DNA of 45,388 bases, from contig CAMAUV010000001.1 of assembly GCA_945861415.1 (NCBI GenBank), positions 1 to 45,388 of the forward strand, in the 5' to 3' direction. The first letter of the stretch is position 1. The number at the start of each line of letters is the position of its first letter. Origin of the DNA: Akkermansia muciniphila. Lineage in GTDB: Bacteria > Verrucomicrobiota > Verrucomicrobiia > Verrucomicrobiales > V1-33. Positions 31,270-41,089 of this stretch are shown here, piece by piece. The position numbers were made by a program, and so were the translations under genes. The notes beneath the pieces were generated by a model. The model ran no database searches, was not told the origin of the DNA, and saw nothing but the letters and a program-made list of their open reading frames with translations.

Positions 31270-34200
31270 ATGACCACAAAAATATTTCTCCTTCTCGCGC
31301 TTGGCTTGTCGACAGCAGCTGCGCTTGCGGGCAACAAAATCGTCTTCCTCGCAGGAAGCCCCAGCCACGGGTCAGGTGAGCATGAATTCCGCGCTGGATG
31401 CATGCTACTGGCAAAATCGCTCACCGAAAGCGGTTTGCGTCTGAAGGCGGAAGTCCACAGCGGCTGGCCCAAGGATGAAACCGTGCTGGATGGAGCAAGA
31501 GCGGTGATCTTTTACAACGACGCTGCGCAGGTGGTCAGTCAGGGGTGGTCCAAAGTGGTATCGCTGGCGGGCAAAGGAACTGGCCTCATGTTCATGCACT
31601 ACGCGGTGCACCCCGACAAAGAGGATGGCGAAAAATACTTCCGGCCATGGATCGGCGGGGCGTTTGAGACGGACTTTTCTGTGAACCCGCACTGGGTGGC
31701 GGACCTTGAGGTGCTGCCAAATCATCCGGTTTCCCGCGGAGTCGGTTCGCTCGTCGAGGCGTTTGACGAATTCTACTACAACATGCGCTTCTTGCCGGAT
31801 CGCTTAAAGGTGCAGGATATCGTGACGGCCACTCCGGACCGCGAGCGGATGAAGCGCTACATCAATTTATGGAACCAGCACGGCGTTGACGGACTTGGAA
31901 AAAAGCAGGCGCTGATGTGGGGAGTTCAGCGAGAGGACGGAGGGCGCGGGGTTGGATTCACCGGCGGGCACTATCACCGCAACTGGGCCGTGGAGGGTTT
32001 TCGCCGCATCGTGCTCAACGCCGTCGTCTGGGTCGCTGGCATGAACGTACCGGAAAAAGGCGTAATACTCAAGCCGTTGACCGAAAACGAACTGAATGCC
32101 AACCTTGAGGACAAGGGTAAGCCAGTGCGGCTAAAGCTGGTGGAGCCGGGTGAATTCAAGAAAATCCCGGCCGCCCCTGTCCAAACTGAGCGAGAGGCGG
32201 GATTCAAAACCGGAGCCAAGCCGGAGGAGGCAAAACCAAAGGCCGTTCAACAGACCGCGCGGAAGGGACCGACGATCAAACCAGTGGCGGAAAGCCAGGA
32301 GATGACCGTGGAGTCGCAGCGCATGGTTGAATTGAAGGCGGACCTGAAAGGCGCCAAAGAACTCCACCTTGTCATGTCGCCACTCGGTGAAGATCAGTTC
32401 GACTGGGCGAATTGGATCGAGCCGCAGCTTATCATGAAAGGAGGTGCGGTTAAAAGTCTGACGGAGCTGAACTGGAAGTCCGCTGAGTCCGCTCATGGCC
32501 AAGTCCGCAAGAATCAGAACTTGGAGGGGCCGCCGCTCAAGGTGGACGGCAAGGTCTTCACCAGCGGCCTAGGCGCTCACGCTCCGTCCCTGATCTCATT
32601 TGATCTGCCGCCGGATGTCGAAGGATTCCAGACAAGTGTGGCCCTTGATGACGGCGGTGCTCTGCAGGGCGGTCAAAAGCGGCCTGCCAGCGTCAAATTT
32701 CAGGTGTTCACGCAAAAGCCCAGCGCGGCGGATGAGGGTGACACGCTGGTGCCGGAGGGCATGTTTACCATCGCCGACCAGAATTTGGAGATCGCCGTAT
32801 GGGCCACAACGCCCTTGCTGCAGAACCCTACCAACATCGACTTCGATGCCGCTGGACGGCTCTATGTGGCGGAAGGTGTGAACTACCGCCATGCCGGGGG
32901 CCGGCGGCCCGAGGGCGACCGCATCGTGATTCTTGAAGACACCGATGGAGACGGCCGGGCGGATAAGGCGGATGTTTTCACGCAGGAGAAAAATCTAGAA
33001 GCACCGCTCGGCGTGGCGGTGCTGGAGGATAAAATCATCGTCGCCCAGCCGCCGGATTTCCTTGTTTACACCGATATGAACAAGGATCGCAAATTCGATC
33101 CCGCCGTCGACAAACGCGAAGTCCTCCTAACGGGATTCAACCAGCGCCAGCACGATCATTCGCTGCACAGCCTCACCGTGGGTCCGGACGGGCAGTGGAA
33201 TTTCAACAACGGGAACTGCGGCGCTGTTTTCACCGACAAATCCGGCAAAACCTTCAGGATTCTCAGCGACTATATGGGACACCCCCTAGCCAAACCAGGC
33301 GATGCCAGCGACGATGGCAATATTTGGGTGGGTGGATTTTCAGTCCGCATGAACCCGGACGGTACTAATGCGCGCATCGTGGGGCACAACTATCGCAATT
33401 CCTACGAGCAGACCCTCACGTCCTTTGGCGATTTGTTTCAAAGCGATAACGACGATCCGCCTGCCTGCCGTGTGGGGGAAGTCATCGAGGGCGGAAACGC
33501 CGGCTTTTCCTCGGCAGACGGCCGTCGTTCATGGGGAGCCGACAGACGGCCCGGACAGGAGGTGCCAACGGCGCAATGGCGTCAGGAAGACCCCGGCACA
33601 ATGCCGCCTGGGGATGTCTATGGCGGCGGATCGCCCACGGGTGTCGCCTACTACGAGAACGGGGCGCTGGGCGATCAGTGGGAGGGCCTGTTGCTCGCCT
33701 GCGAGGCCGGCAAGAACGTGATCTTTGGCTATCTTCCCAAGCTGGAAGGAGCAGGGTTCAAACTGGAGCGTTTTGATTTCCTGACATCGAACAAGGAGAA
33801 GCAGTGGGCGGGTTCTGATTTCCTCGGAGGGCGTCCTAATAACGAATTAAAAACGCGATTTCGTCCCAGTGATGTCACCGTGGGACCGGATGGTGCGCTT
33901 TATGTGGCGGACTGGTTCGACGCCCGGGTGGGAGGGCACGGCACGATGGACAAGGGCGGCAGCGGTACCATTTACCGCATTGCACCGAAGGGTTTCAAAT
34001 CCGTGGTGCCGAGACTGGACCTGAATACCACGGGTGGCCAGATCGCCGCCCTCAAAAGCCCGGCCGTGAACGTGCGGAACAGCGGCTTCATCCGCCTCAA
34101 AGCACAGGGAGCAGTGGCCGTGCCCGCCGTGGCGAAACTGCTTGAAGACAAGAACGCCCATATTGCCGCGCGGGCAGTATGGCTGCTGGCGCAGATGGGC

Positions 34201-35316
34201 GATAAAGGACAAAATCTAGTGAAGGGTCTGCTCAGCGCCAAAGAGGACCGCACACGTCTCGTCGCGCTGCGTGCTCTTCGGGCCACCGGAACCGATATGC
34301 TTCAGCTCGCAGGAAAATTGGCGAAGGATGCCGCGCCCATGGTCCGCCGCGAGATCGCCCTCGCCTTACGCGGCGTTTCGTCGAAAGACGCTGTAACACA
34401 TCTGGTATCTATCGCGGAAGGCTTCGATGGTAAAGACCGGGCCTATGTTGAAGCCTTCGGACTGGGCTCTACCGGAAGGGAAGCAGTTGTCTACGACGCT
34501 TGCCGCAAGGCCATGGCGGATGGGGTGGCTCCGGATCAGTGGAGCGATGCCTTTGCAGCGATAGCGTGGCGACTGCACCCGCCGCAGGCCGTGGTGGATC
34601 AAAAGGCACGGGCCCTTTCGCCAAAGCTCAGCGCCGGGCAGGTGAAACACTCCCTCACAGCCATTGGCTTCACGCCCACCGGCGCCGCCGCCACAGCGAT
34701 GATCCAATTGGCCAATGCGCAGGAGTTTGCGCAGAAGGATCTGGCCCAGTGGTGGGTGAACAACCGGAAGGGCAACCTCTGGAAAAACCACGGCATCGAC
34801 GACATTCTCAAGGCCATGGGGCAGGACCCGGAAAAAGTGCAACTCACTGCCATGCCCATGCCGCCGGAGCTCGCTAATGCGCAGAAAATCACCTTGGAGA
34901 AAGTCAAGAAAATCAAAGCCAATGTCGAGCCGGGCAAGGCCGCATTTGCCTCTTGCTACATGTGCCACAAGGTCGGCGACGCAGGGGCCGAATATGGCCC
35001 GGACCTCTCCACCTTTGGAAAACAACAGACCACCGATGTCCTCATCGACGCGATACTCAATCCATCGGTCGAAATTTCCCATGGCTACGAGGGCACGGAG
35101 ATTACCACCAAAGACGGACTGATCATTACCGGCATCGTGCTAAGCGACGCCGACTCCGTGCTTATTAAGTCCATGGGCGGCAACACCCAGAGTGTGCCGA
35201 AGAGCCGTATCGCAAAGATGGAGAAGATGAAACAGTCGCTCATGTATCCGCCGGGCAACCTCGGCCTCACTCCGCAGATGATCGCAGACATCGTCGCCTT
35301 CCTCAAAGGCCAATAG
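31270..35316 (+). CDS. Large secreted ThuA - NPCBM - beta-propeller - HEAT - cytochrome c protein
   Basis: This 1348-residue protein has a signal peptide and five recognisable parts. Residues about 22-260 are a ThuA domain (KIVFLAGSPSHGSGEHEFRAG, GFTGGHYHRNW). About 345-488 are an NPCBM-like carbohydrate-binding module (FTSGLGAHAPSLISFDLP). About 500-905 are a GSDH-like propeller (NPTNIDFDAAGRLYVAEGVNYRH, HDHSLHSLTVGPDGQWNF, DVTVGPDGALYVADWFDARVGGHG). About 930-1100 are HEAT-type helices. The C-terminal end is a haem c domain with C1229-Y-M-C1232-H1233 and a partner methionine in the DIVAFLKGQ-terminated segment. This layout is characteristic of Planctomycetes and Verrucomicrobia and suggests a periplasmic sugar dehydrogenase-like electron donor. 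Substrate unknown; it stands alone. Confidence 0.9.
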   Translation: MTTKIFLLLALGLSTAAALAGNKIVFLAGSPSHGSGEHEFRAGCMLLAKSLTESGLRLKAEVHSGWPKDETVLDGARAVIFYNDAAQVVSQGWSKVVSLAGKGTGLMFMHYAVHPDKEDGEKYFRPWIGGAFETDFSVNPHWVADLEVLPNHPVSRGVGSLVEAFDEFYYNMRFLPDRLKVQDIVTATPDRERMKRYINLWNQHGVDGLGKKQALMWGVQREDGGRGVGFTGGHYHRNWAVEGFRRIVLNAVVWVAGMNVPEKGVILKPLTENELNANLEDKGKPVRLKLVEPGEFKKIPAAPVQTEREAGFKTGAKPEEAKPKAVQQTARKGPTIKPVAESQEMTVESQRMVELKADLKGAKELHLVMSPLGEDQFDWANWIEPQLIMKGGAVKSLTELNWKSAESAHGQVRKNQNLEGPPLKVDGKVFTSGLGAHAPSLISFDLPPDVEGFQTSVALDDGGALQGGQKRPASVKFQVFTQKPSAADEGDTLVPEGMFTIADQNLEIAVWATTPLLQNPTNIDFDAAGRLYVAEGVNYRHAGGRRPEGDRIVILEDTDGDGRADKADVFTQEKNLEAPLGVAVLEDKIIVAQPPDFLVYTDMNKDRKFDPAVDKREVLLTGFNQRQHDHSLHSLTVGPDGQWNFNNGNCGAVFTDKSGKTFRILSDYMGHPLAKPGDASDDGNIWVGGFSVRMNPDGTNARIVGHNYRNSYEQTLTSFGDLFQSDNDDPPACRVGEVIEGGNAGFSSADGRRSWGADRRPGQEVPTAQWRQEDPGTMPPGDVYGGGSPTGVAYYENGALGDQWEGLLLACEAGKNVIFGYLPKLEGAGFKLERFDFLTSNKEKQWAGSDFLGGRPNNELKTRFRPSDVTVGPDGALYVADWFDARVGGHGTMDKGGSGTIYRIAPKGFKSVVPRLDLNTTGGQIAALKSPAVNVRNSGFIRLKAQGAVAVPAVAKLLEDKNAHIAARAVWLLAQMGDKGQNLVKGLLSAKEDRTRLVALRALRATGTDMLQLAGKLAKDAAPMVRREIALALRGVSSKDAVTHLVSIAEGFDGKDRAYVEAFGLGSTGREAVVYDACRKAMADGVAPDQWSDAFAAIAWRLHPPQAVVDQKARALSPKLSAGQVKHSLTAIGFTPTGAAATAMIQLANAQEFAQKDLAQWWVNNRKGNLWKNHGIDDILKAMGQDPEKVQLTAMPMPPELANAQKITLEKVKKIKANVEPGKAAFASCYMCHKVGDAGAEYGPDLSTFGKQQTTDVLIDAILNPSVEISHGYEGTEITTKDGLIITGIVLSDADSVLIKSMGGNTQSVPKSRIAKMEKMKQSLMYPPGNLGLTPQMIADIVAFLKGQ

Positions 35317-35398
35317 CGCTTCTTCTGCGCGGCGGTTGCAGGACCGGCTTAGGGAGTATGGTTGCGTCCGCGGGGAGGTGTTCCATCGTTCGATTTTC

Positions 35399-38300
35399 AT
35401 GCCCGCCAAGTCCGCCAAAAAGAAAACCGCCCCCAAGATACAAATCCCCGTGTCTCCTGCGGTGCGTCCGGCGGTTTCCAACTGCATCACCATCCGCGGG
35501 GCGCGGCAGAATAACCTCAAGGGCATCGATCTTGACCTTCCGCTGGGGAAACTGAACGTCATCACTGGACCAAGCGGCAGCGGGAAGTCGTCACTCGCGT
35601 TTCAGACGATCTATGCCGAGGGTCAGCGGCGCTATGTGGAGACATTCTCGCCTTACACGCGGCAGTTCTTCGAGCGCATGGACAAGCCGCAGGCAGACGA
35701 GATTCGTGGCATCCCGCCGGCCATCGCCATTGAGCAGAGCAACACCATCCGCACCACGCGATCCACGGTGGGAACGATGACGGAGATCAATGATTATCTG
35801 AAACTCTTGTGGCCCCGCATCGCAGATGCCTCGTGCCCTGATTGCAAAGCGCCGGTGCGCCCGGACACCGCGGCCAGCGTGGCGGACACCGCGGCGCGTG
35901 AGCTGGCGGGGGAAACCGTGCTGGTAACCTTCCCCGTACCGGTGCCCGCTGGGACGAAGCCGGCGGATTTCTTCACCTTCCTCCAGCAACAGGGGTATCT
36001 GCGCGTCTTTGTCTTTGGTGAAACGGTGCGGACAGACGAACCTGCGGCATATAAAAGAGCGACGCTGCCCGCGGTGGTAGCGGTCATTCAGGATCGCTGT
36101 AGTGCTGGCTTCCAACCCATAAGCAAAACAGCCCGGGGGCAGGAGGCACCCGCTACAGCCCGATTCACTGAATCCATCGAGCATGCCTTTGTGTTGGGCA
36201 AAGGAAAGCTCGCGCTGATCGCTCCGGACAAGAACCGCACGCTTCATTTTTCTAAAGGCTGGCACTGTGCTGCCTGCGATATCGACATTCGCCAGCCTTC
36301 CGCGGCGCTCTTCACGTTCAACAATGCCATCGGCGCGTGTCCACAGTGCCGGGGATTCGGGCGAACCATCGGACTCGATCTGGAGCGAGCTATGCCTGAC
36401 AAGTCGCTTAGCATCCGCGATGGACTGGTGAAAGCCTTCAGCGGCACGACCTACGGAGAGAGCCAGAAGGACCTCCTGCGCTGCGCCAAGGCTCGCGGAG
36501 TGAGTGTCACCACACCATTCGATGAGTTGTCGAAAGAGGATCAGGAATGGATCATCAGCGGCGACCCGGGTTTCGAATCCGATCCCGAAACCGCGTGGGA
36601 AGGCCGCCGTTGGTATGGCGTGCAGGGTTTCTTCGATTACTTTGAAAAGAAGGCCTACAAGATGCACGTGCGCGTCTTCCTCAGCCGCTATCGCAGCTAC
36701 ACCACCTGCCGAGTGTGCAAAGGCCGCCGCCTGCAACCGGAGGCTCTCAATTTCAAAGTGAATGGCCGCATGTTGCCCGACTGGTGGCAACTGCCGGTCT
36801 CGGAACTTGCGCCGCTGGTAGAAAGTCTAGCGATGCCCGCCGGTGATAACACCGCAGACTTGGTTCGCGATGAGATCGTCAGCCGCCTGCGCTACATGGA
36901 GCAGGTGGGACTCGGTTATCTGAATCTCGACCGCGCCAGCCGCACGCTGAGCGGGGGTGAAGTCATGCGCGTGAACCTCACCACTTGCCTCGGCGCGTCG
37001 CTGGTGAATACGCTCTTCGTGCTCGACGAACCCAGCGTCGGCCTGCATCCGCGCGACACCGGACGGCTCGTGGAGGTGATGCGCCGCCTGCGGGACAAAG
37101 GAAACACGCTGCTCGTCGTGGAGCACGAGGAGAGCGTCATGCGCGCCGCGGACAATCTCATCGAGATCGGGCCCGGTCGCGGCGAGCAGGGCGGCGAACT
37201 CGTTTATCACGGTCCACTGGATGAGCTGGAAAAGGCCACGCGTTCGCTCACTGCGGACTACTTGTTGGGCCGGAAGGAAATCGCTGTGCCGAAGAAGCGC
37301 CGCCCACTGAAAAAGGGCCAAGAACTGAAAATCATTCGCGCGACGCAGAACAACCTGAAGAAGGTGGACGTGAGCATTCCCCTCGGCGTCTTCTGCTGCA
37401 TCACCGGCGTGAGCGGCAGCGGAAAGAGCACGCTGGTGCATGAGGTGCTCTACGAAAACCTAGTTCGGAAGAAGGGTGATATCACCGAAAACGAACCCGG
37501 CCGCTGCAAGGACATCCACGGTGCGGAGAAGATCGCGCAGGTGGTCATGGTGGATCAGTCGCCGCCCAGCCGCACGCCGCGCAGCACGCCCGCGGTGTAT
37601 GTCGGTGCGTATGATTTGATCCGTCAGCTCTTTGCCGAGACCGACGACGCGAAGACGCAGGAGCTCACCGCCGGCTATTTTTCATTCAACAGCGGCACAG
37701 GACGGTGCGGTCGCTGTCAGGGCGCGGGCTACGAAAAGGTGGAGATGCAGTTCCTCAGCGACCTCTACGTCCGCTGCCCGGAGTGTGAAGGCCGCCGCTT
37801 CCGCCCGGAAGCGCTGCGGATTCTCTGGAACGGCAAAAGCGTTCACGACGTGCTAGAGATGACGGTCAGTGAGGCGCTGGCCTTTCTGAACAAGCCATAT
37901 GAGGCGCATATGGCCAATAGGCGGCATCCAAGCGCTTCCAAAGCGGTGGCCGCTCTGCAAATTCTTGCCGACGTCGGACTCGGCTATCTGAGGCTCGGCC
38001 AACCGCTCAACACCCTCTCCGGTGGTGAAAGCCAGCGGCTCAAACTCGTTGGCCACCTGCTCGAGGGCGGCGCCGGACACACGCTGTTCATTCTCGACGA
38101 ACCCACCACCGGCCTGCACTTCGACGATATCGCGCTCCTGCTCCTGCTCTTCCAGCGACTGGTGGACAAAGGCCACTCGCTCGTGGTCATCGAGCACAAC
38201 ATGGAGGTCATCAAATGTGCCGACTGGATCATTGATCTCGGGCCGGAAGCCGGTGAGGCTGGCGGATTGGTAGTGGCGGAGGGAACACCGGAGGCGGTGG

Positions 38301-41050
38301 CTCGGGTCGCTGGTTCGCACACGGGAGAGTTCCTCGCCACCGCAGTGAAAGGTGAAAAGTTAAGTGTGAAAGGCTCGCGCGTCGCAGAGTCCCACTTTCA
38401 TTCGCCACTCGCCACTTCCACGACCATCAGCATCCGCGGCGCCCGCGAGCACAACCTCAAGAACCTCTCCGTCGAGATCCCACGCGATCAGTTTGTCGTC
38501 GTCACTGGTTTGTCCGGCTCGGGGAAGAGCACGCTCGCTTTCGACATCGTCTTTGCCGAAGGCCAGCGTCGGTTCCTCGACAGCATGTCCACATACGCGC
38601 GACAGTTTGTAGAGCAGATGGAGCGGCCCGAGGTGGACCACATCAGCGGTCTGCCGCCCACCGTCGCCATCGAGCAGCGTATTTCTCGAGGCGGCGGCAA
38701 GAGCACCGTCGCGACAGTCACGGAGATCTATCACTTCCTTCGCCTCCTCTATTCCAAAGTCGGCGAGCAGCAGTGCCCAAAGTGCCGCTTGCCCGTGCAG
38801 CAGCAGACACCCGGCGCCATCGCGGAGGCTGTGCGCGCGGCATTGAAGAAAGGCGCGGTCAGGCTGTGCGCGCCGATGATTCGCGGGCGGAAAGGCTTCC
38901 ACACGGAGGTCGCTGCCGCGGCGCAGCGTCAGGGATTCATGGAACTCGTGGTGGACGGGAAGATCGTGCCGGTGGCTTCCTTCCGAAAGCTAGAGCGCTT
39001 CAAAGAGCACACCATAGATGCCGTGGTCGCCGTGCTCATGCGCGAGCCTTCCCTCGCGGAGATGGATGCGCTCGTGCTCAAGGCCCTAACTGCCGGGCGC
39101 GGTGTGGTGCGCCTGCTGGATACCAAAGGTAAAGCCACCGTGCTCAATTCCCGCCGCTGCTGTCCGTCGTGCGGCGATTCCTTTGAAGACCTCGATCCGC
39201 GGCTGTTTTCCTTCAACTCCCCGCACGGCTGGTGCCAGACCTGTCGCGGCTACGGCACGCTGCGCGGCAGCATGGAGTTGGACACTTCGCGCGCAGCATC
39301 GCTCACAGAAGCGGAACTCCAGGAGGAGGCGCGCCGCGAAAAAGACGACGCCGCCGAATTGCGCCCGTGCCCTACCTGCCGCGGAGGACGCCTGACGCCC
39401 GAAGCGCTGCACGTCTATGTGCATGGCACGGACATTGCCTCGCTCACCGCAAAGCCTGTGCGCGCGGTGGCGAAGCAGCTCACCGGTTTCACTTTCGCCG
39501 GGACGCAGGAACTCATCGCCCGCGATATCCTCACCGAAATCGCGCAGCGGTTGAAGTTCCTAGACGAAGTCGGACTCGGCTACCTGCAGCTCAACCGCAG
39601 CGCTACCACGCTAAGCGGCGGCGAGAGCCAGCGGATTCGACTCGCCGCACAATTAGGCTCCAATCTCACCGGCGTGCTCTACGTTCTCGATGAGCCAACC
39701 ATCGGCCTGCACCCCCGCGACAACATGGCGCTGCTCGGCACACTAATCGCCCTGCGCGACAAAGGAAACAGCCTGCTCATCGTCGAACACGACGAGGAGA
39801 CGATGCGCCGCAGCGACTGCATCATTGATCTCGGACCCGGCGCCGGGATGTTCGGCGGTCAGGTCGTGGCCCAGGGTACGGTGGCCGAATTGTCGAAGAA
39901 TCCCAACTCAGTCACCGGCCGCACGCTCGGTCGTCACGTGACGCATCCATTGCGCGGCTCGCGTCGGCCTTTGCCCGCTGCGAAATCCGAAGACGGCTGG
40001 CTGCGTGTGAAAGGCGCGTGCGCCAATAACCTCAAGGACGTGGACATCAGGCTGCCGCTTGGCCGGCTCACCGTGATCACCGGCATCAGCGGCAGTGGGA
40101 AGAGCAGCTTTATGCGCGGAGTGCTGTATCCCTCGGTTAGTGAAGCCCTCAAACGTGGCGGTGCGAAATCTTTCACCGCCTGCGACAGCATCAGCGGCCT
40201 CGAAAACATTGAAGCCGTCTATGAAGTGGACCAGTCGCCAATCGGCAAAACCAGCCGCAGCACGCCTGCGACGTATGTCAAAGTCTTCGACGACATCCGC
40301 GCACTCTTCGCCGCTATGCCCGCTGCCAAGATGCGCGGCTACACCGCCAGTCGTTTTTCCTTCAATACCGAAGGCGGACGCTGCGAAGCCTGTGGTGGCA
40401 ATGGCGTCATCAAACACGAGATGGCGTTTCTGCCCACCAGCCACGTCGTCTGCACCGAATGCAAAGGATTGCGCTACAACAGCGCCACGCTGGAGATCGA
40501 ATTCAACGGCCGCAACATCGGTCAGGTCATGGACATGACTATTCAGGAAGCCGCCGACTTCTTTGCCGCACAGTCAAAGATCGCCCGCACCCTCCGCCTG
40601 CTCGCCGACACCGGCACCGGTTATCTCAAGCTCGGCCAGCCCAGCCCGACCTTGTCCGGCGGGGAAGCCCAGCGCCTCAAACTCGTCGCCGAACTCAGCC
40701 GCGGCGTCGCCCGCACCGAAACCGCCCGCCTCCGCAAGAACCGTCAGCCCAAAGGCAACCTCTACCTCATCGAAGAACCCACCATCGGCCTCCACCCGTC
40801 CGATGTCGCCCGCCTCCTCGACGTCCTCCACCGCCTCGTGGACGACGGTCACACCGTCGTCGTCATCGAACACAACCTCGACGTCATGGCCGAAGCCGAC
40901 TGCATCCTCGACATGGGCCCTGAAGCCGGCAGTGAAGGAGGCCAGGTCGTTGCCTTCGGTACGCCGGAGGTAGTGGCGAAGGTGAAGGAAAGCCGGACAG
41001 CGGGGTTTTTGGCGGGGGTGCTTCAACAACACACAGGCGTTATGGATTAA
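35399..41050 (+). CDS. Double-length UvrA-type ABC ATPase (two fused UvrA units, four ATPase cassettes)
   Basis: The ATG at 35399 (MPAKSAKKKTAPK) is preferred over the frame start at 35336. The 1883-residue product is two UvrA-like units in tandem. Unit 1 has P-loops near residues 57 and 671, signatures LSGGEVMRVNL (near 516) and LSGGESQRLKLV (near 871), and Walker B boxes LFVLDEPSVGLHP and LFILDEPTTGLH. Unit 2 has P-loops near 1036 and 1562, LSGGESQRIRL (near 1405), LSGGEAQRLKL (near 1753), LYVLDEPTIGLHP and LYLIEEPTIGLHP; in the last box Glu replaces the usual Asp. Both units keep zinc-finger cysteine pairs. The linker lies near 980-1010. It probably binds damaged DNA, like UvrA, but could be a resistance-type paralogue; the UvrB and UvrC genes are not in the window. 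Confidence 0.9.
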   Translation: MPAKSAKKKTAPKIQIPVSPAVRPAVSNCITIRGARQNNLKGIDLDLPLGKLNVITGPSGSGKSSLAFQTIYAEGQRRYVETFSPYTRQFFERMDKPQADEIRGIPPAIAIEQSNTIRTTRSTVGTMTEINDYLKLLWPRIADASCPDCKAPVRPDTAASVADTAARELAGETVLVTFPVPVPAGTKPADFFTFLQQQGYLRVFVFGETVRTDEPAAYKRATLPAVVAVIQDRCSAGFQPISKTARGQEAPATARFTESIEHAFVLGKGKLALIAPDKNRTLHFSKGWHCAACDIDIRQPSAALFTFNNAIGACPQCRGFGRTIGLDLERAMPDKSLSIRDGLVKAFSGTTYGESQKDLLRCAKARGVSVTTPFDELSKEDQEWIISGDPGFESDPETAWEGRRWYGVQGFFDYFEKKAYKMHVRVFLSRYRSYTTCRVCKGRRLQPEALNFKVNGRMLPDWWQLPVSELAPLVESLAMPAGDNTADLVRDEIVSRLRYMEQVGLGYLNLDRASRTLSGGEVMRVNLTTCLGASLVNTLFVLDEPSVGLHPRDTGRLVEVMRRLRDKGNTLLVVEHEESVMRAADNLIEIGPGRGEQGGELVYHGPLDELEKATRSLTADYLLGRKEIAVPKKRRPLKKGQELKIIRATQNNLKKVDVSIPLGVFCCITGVSGSGKSTLVHEVLYENLVRKKGDITENEPGRCKDIHGAEKIAQVVMVDQSPPSRTPRSTPAVYVGAYDLIRQLFAETDDAKTQELTAGYFSFNSGTGRCGRCQGAGYEKVEMQFLSDLYVRCPECEGRRFRPEALRILWNGKSVHDVLEMTVSEALAFLNKPYEAHMANRRHPSASKAVAALQILADVGLGYLRLGQPLNTLSGGESQRLKLVGHLLEGGAGHTLFILDEPTTGLHFDDIALLLLLFQRLVDKGHSLVVIEHNMEVIKCADWIIDLGPEAGEAGGLVVAEGTPEAVARVAGSHTGEFLATAVKGEKLSVKGSRVAESHFHSPLATSTTISIRGAREHNLKNLSVEIPRDQFVVVTGLSGSGKSTLAFDIVFAEGQRRFLDSMSTYARQFVEQMERPEVDHISGLPPTVAIEQRISRGGGKSTVATVTEIYHFLRLLYSKVGEQQCPKCRLPVQQQTPGAIAEAVRAALKKGAVRLCAPMIRGRKGFHTEVAAAAQRQGFMELVVDGKIVPVASFRKLERFKEHTIDAVVAVLMREPSLAEMDALVLKALTAGRGVVRLLDTKGKATVLNSRRCCPSCGDSFEDLDPRLFSFNSPHGWCQTCRGYGTLRGSMELDTSRAASLTEAELQEEARREKDDAAELRPCPTCRGGRLTPEALHVYVHGTDIASLTAKPVRAVAKQLTGFTFAGTQELIARDILTEIAQRLKFLDEVGLGYLQLNRSATTLSGGESQRIRLAAQLGSNLTGVLYVLDEPTIGLHPRDNMALLGTLIALRDKGNSLLIVEHDEETMRRSDCIIDLGPGAGMFGGQVVAQGTVAELSKNPNSVTGRTLGRHVTHPLRGSRRPLPAAKSEDGWLRVKGACANNLKDVDIRLPLGRLTVITGISGSGKSSFMRGVLYPSVSEALKRGGAKSFTACDSISGLENIEAVYEVDQSPIGKTSRSTPATYVKVFDDIRALFAAMPAAKMRGYTASRFSFNTEGGRCEACGGNGVIKHEMAFLPTSHVVCTECKGLRYNSATLEIEFNGRNIGQVMDMTIQEAADFFAAQSKIARTLRLLADTGTGYLKLGQPSPTLSGGEAQRLKLVAELSRGVARTETARLRKNRQPKGNLYLIEEPTIGLHPSDVARLLDVLHRLVDDGHTVVVIEHNLDVMAEADCILDMGPEAGSEGGQVVAFGTPEVVAKVKESRTAGFLAGVLQQHTGVMD
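36096..36159. repeat. Small palindromic element inserted in frame in the UvrA-like gene
   Basis: A 64-base segment is bounded by a perfect 7-base inverted repeat, GCTGTAG (36096-36102) and CTACAGC (36153-36159). It encodes about 20 residues (CSAGFQPISKTARGQ plus EAPATAR) that have no counterpart in the UvrA pattern between the VIQDR strand and the FTESIEHAF helix. The amino-acid wording resembles translated dispersed repeats that I associate with Verrucomicrobiota proteins. It looks like an intragenic palindromic unit similar in behaviour to the Rickettsia RPE elements; this is inference. Confidence 0.45.
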
Positions 41051-41089
41051 GAGCCTTACGAACTTGGAGAATCGTCTGGTAGTGAAGGG

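Noticed and set aside
35591..36790. Minus-strand frame of 399 codons inside the double UvrA gene
   Set aside because: The composition is typical of an antisense shadow, while the opposite strand shows unmistakable UvrA motifs.
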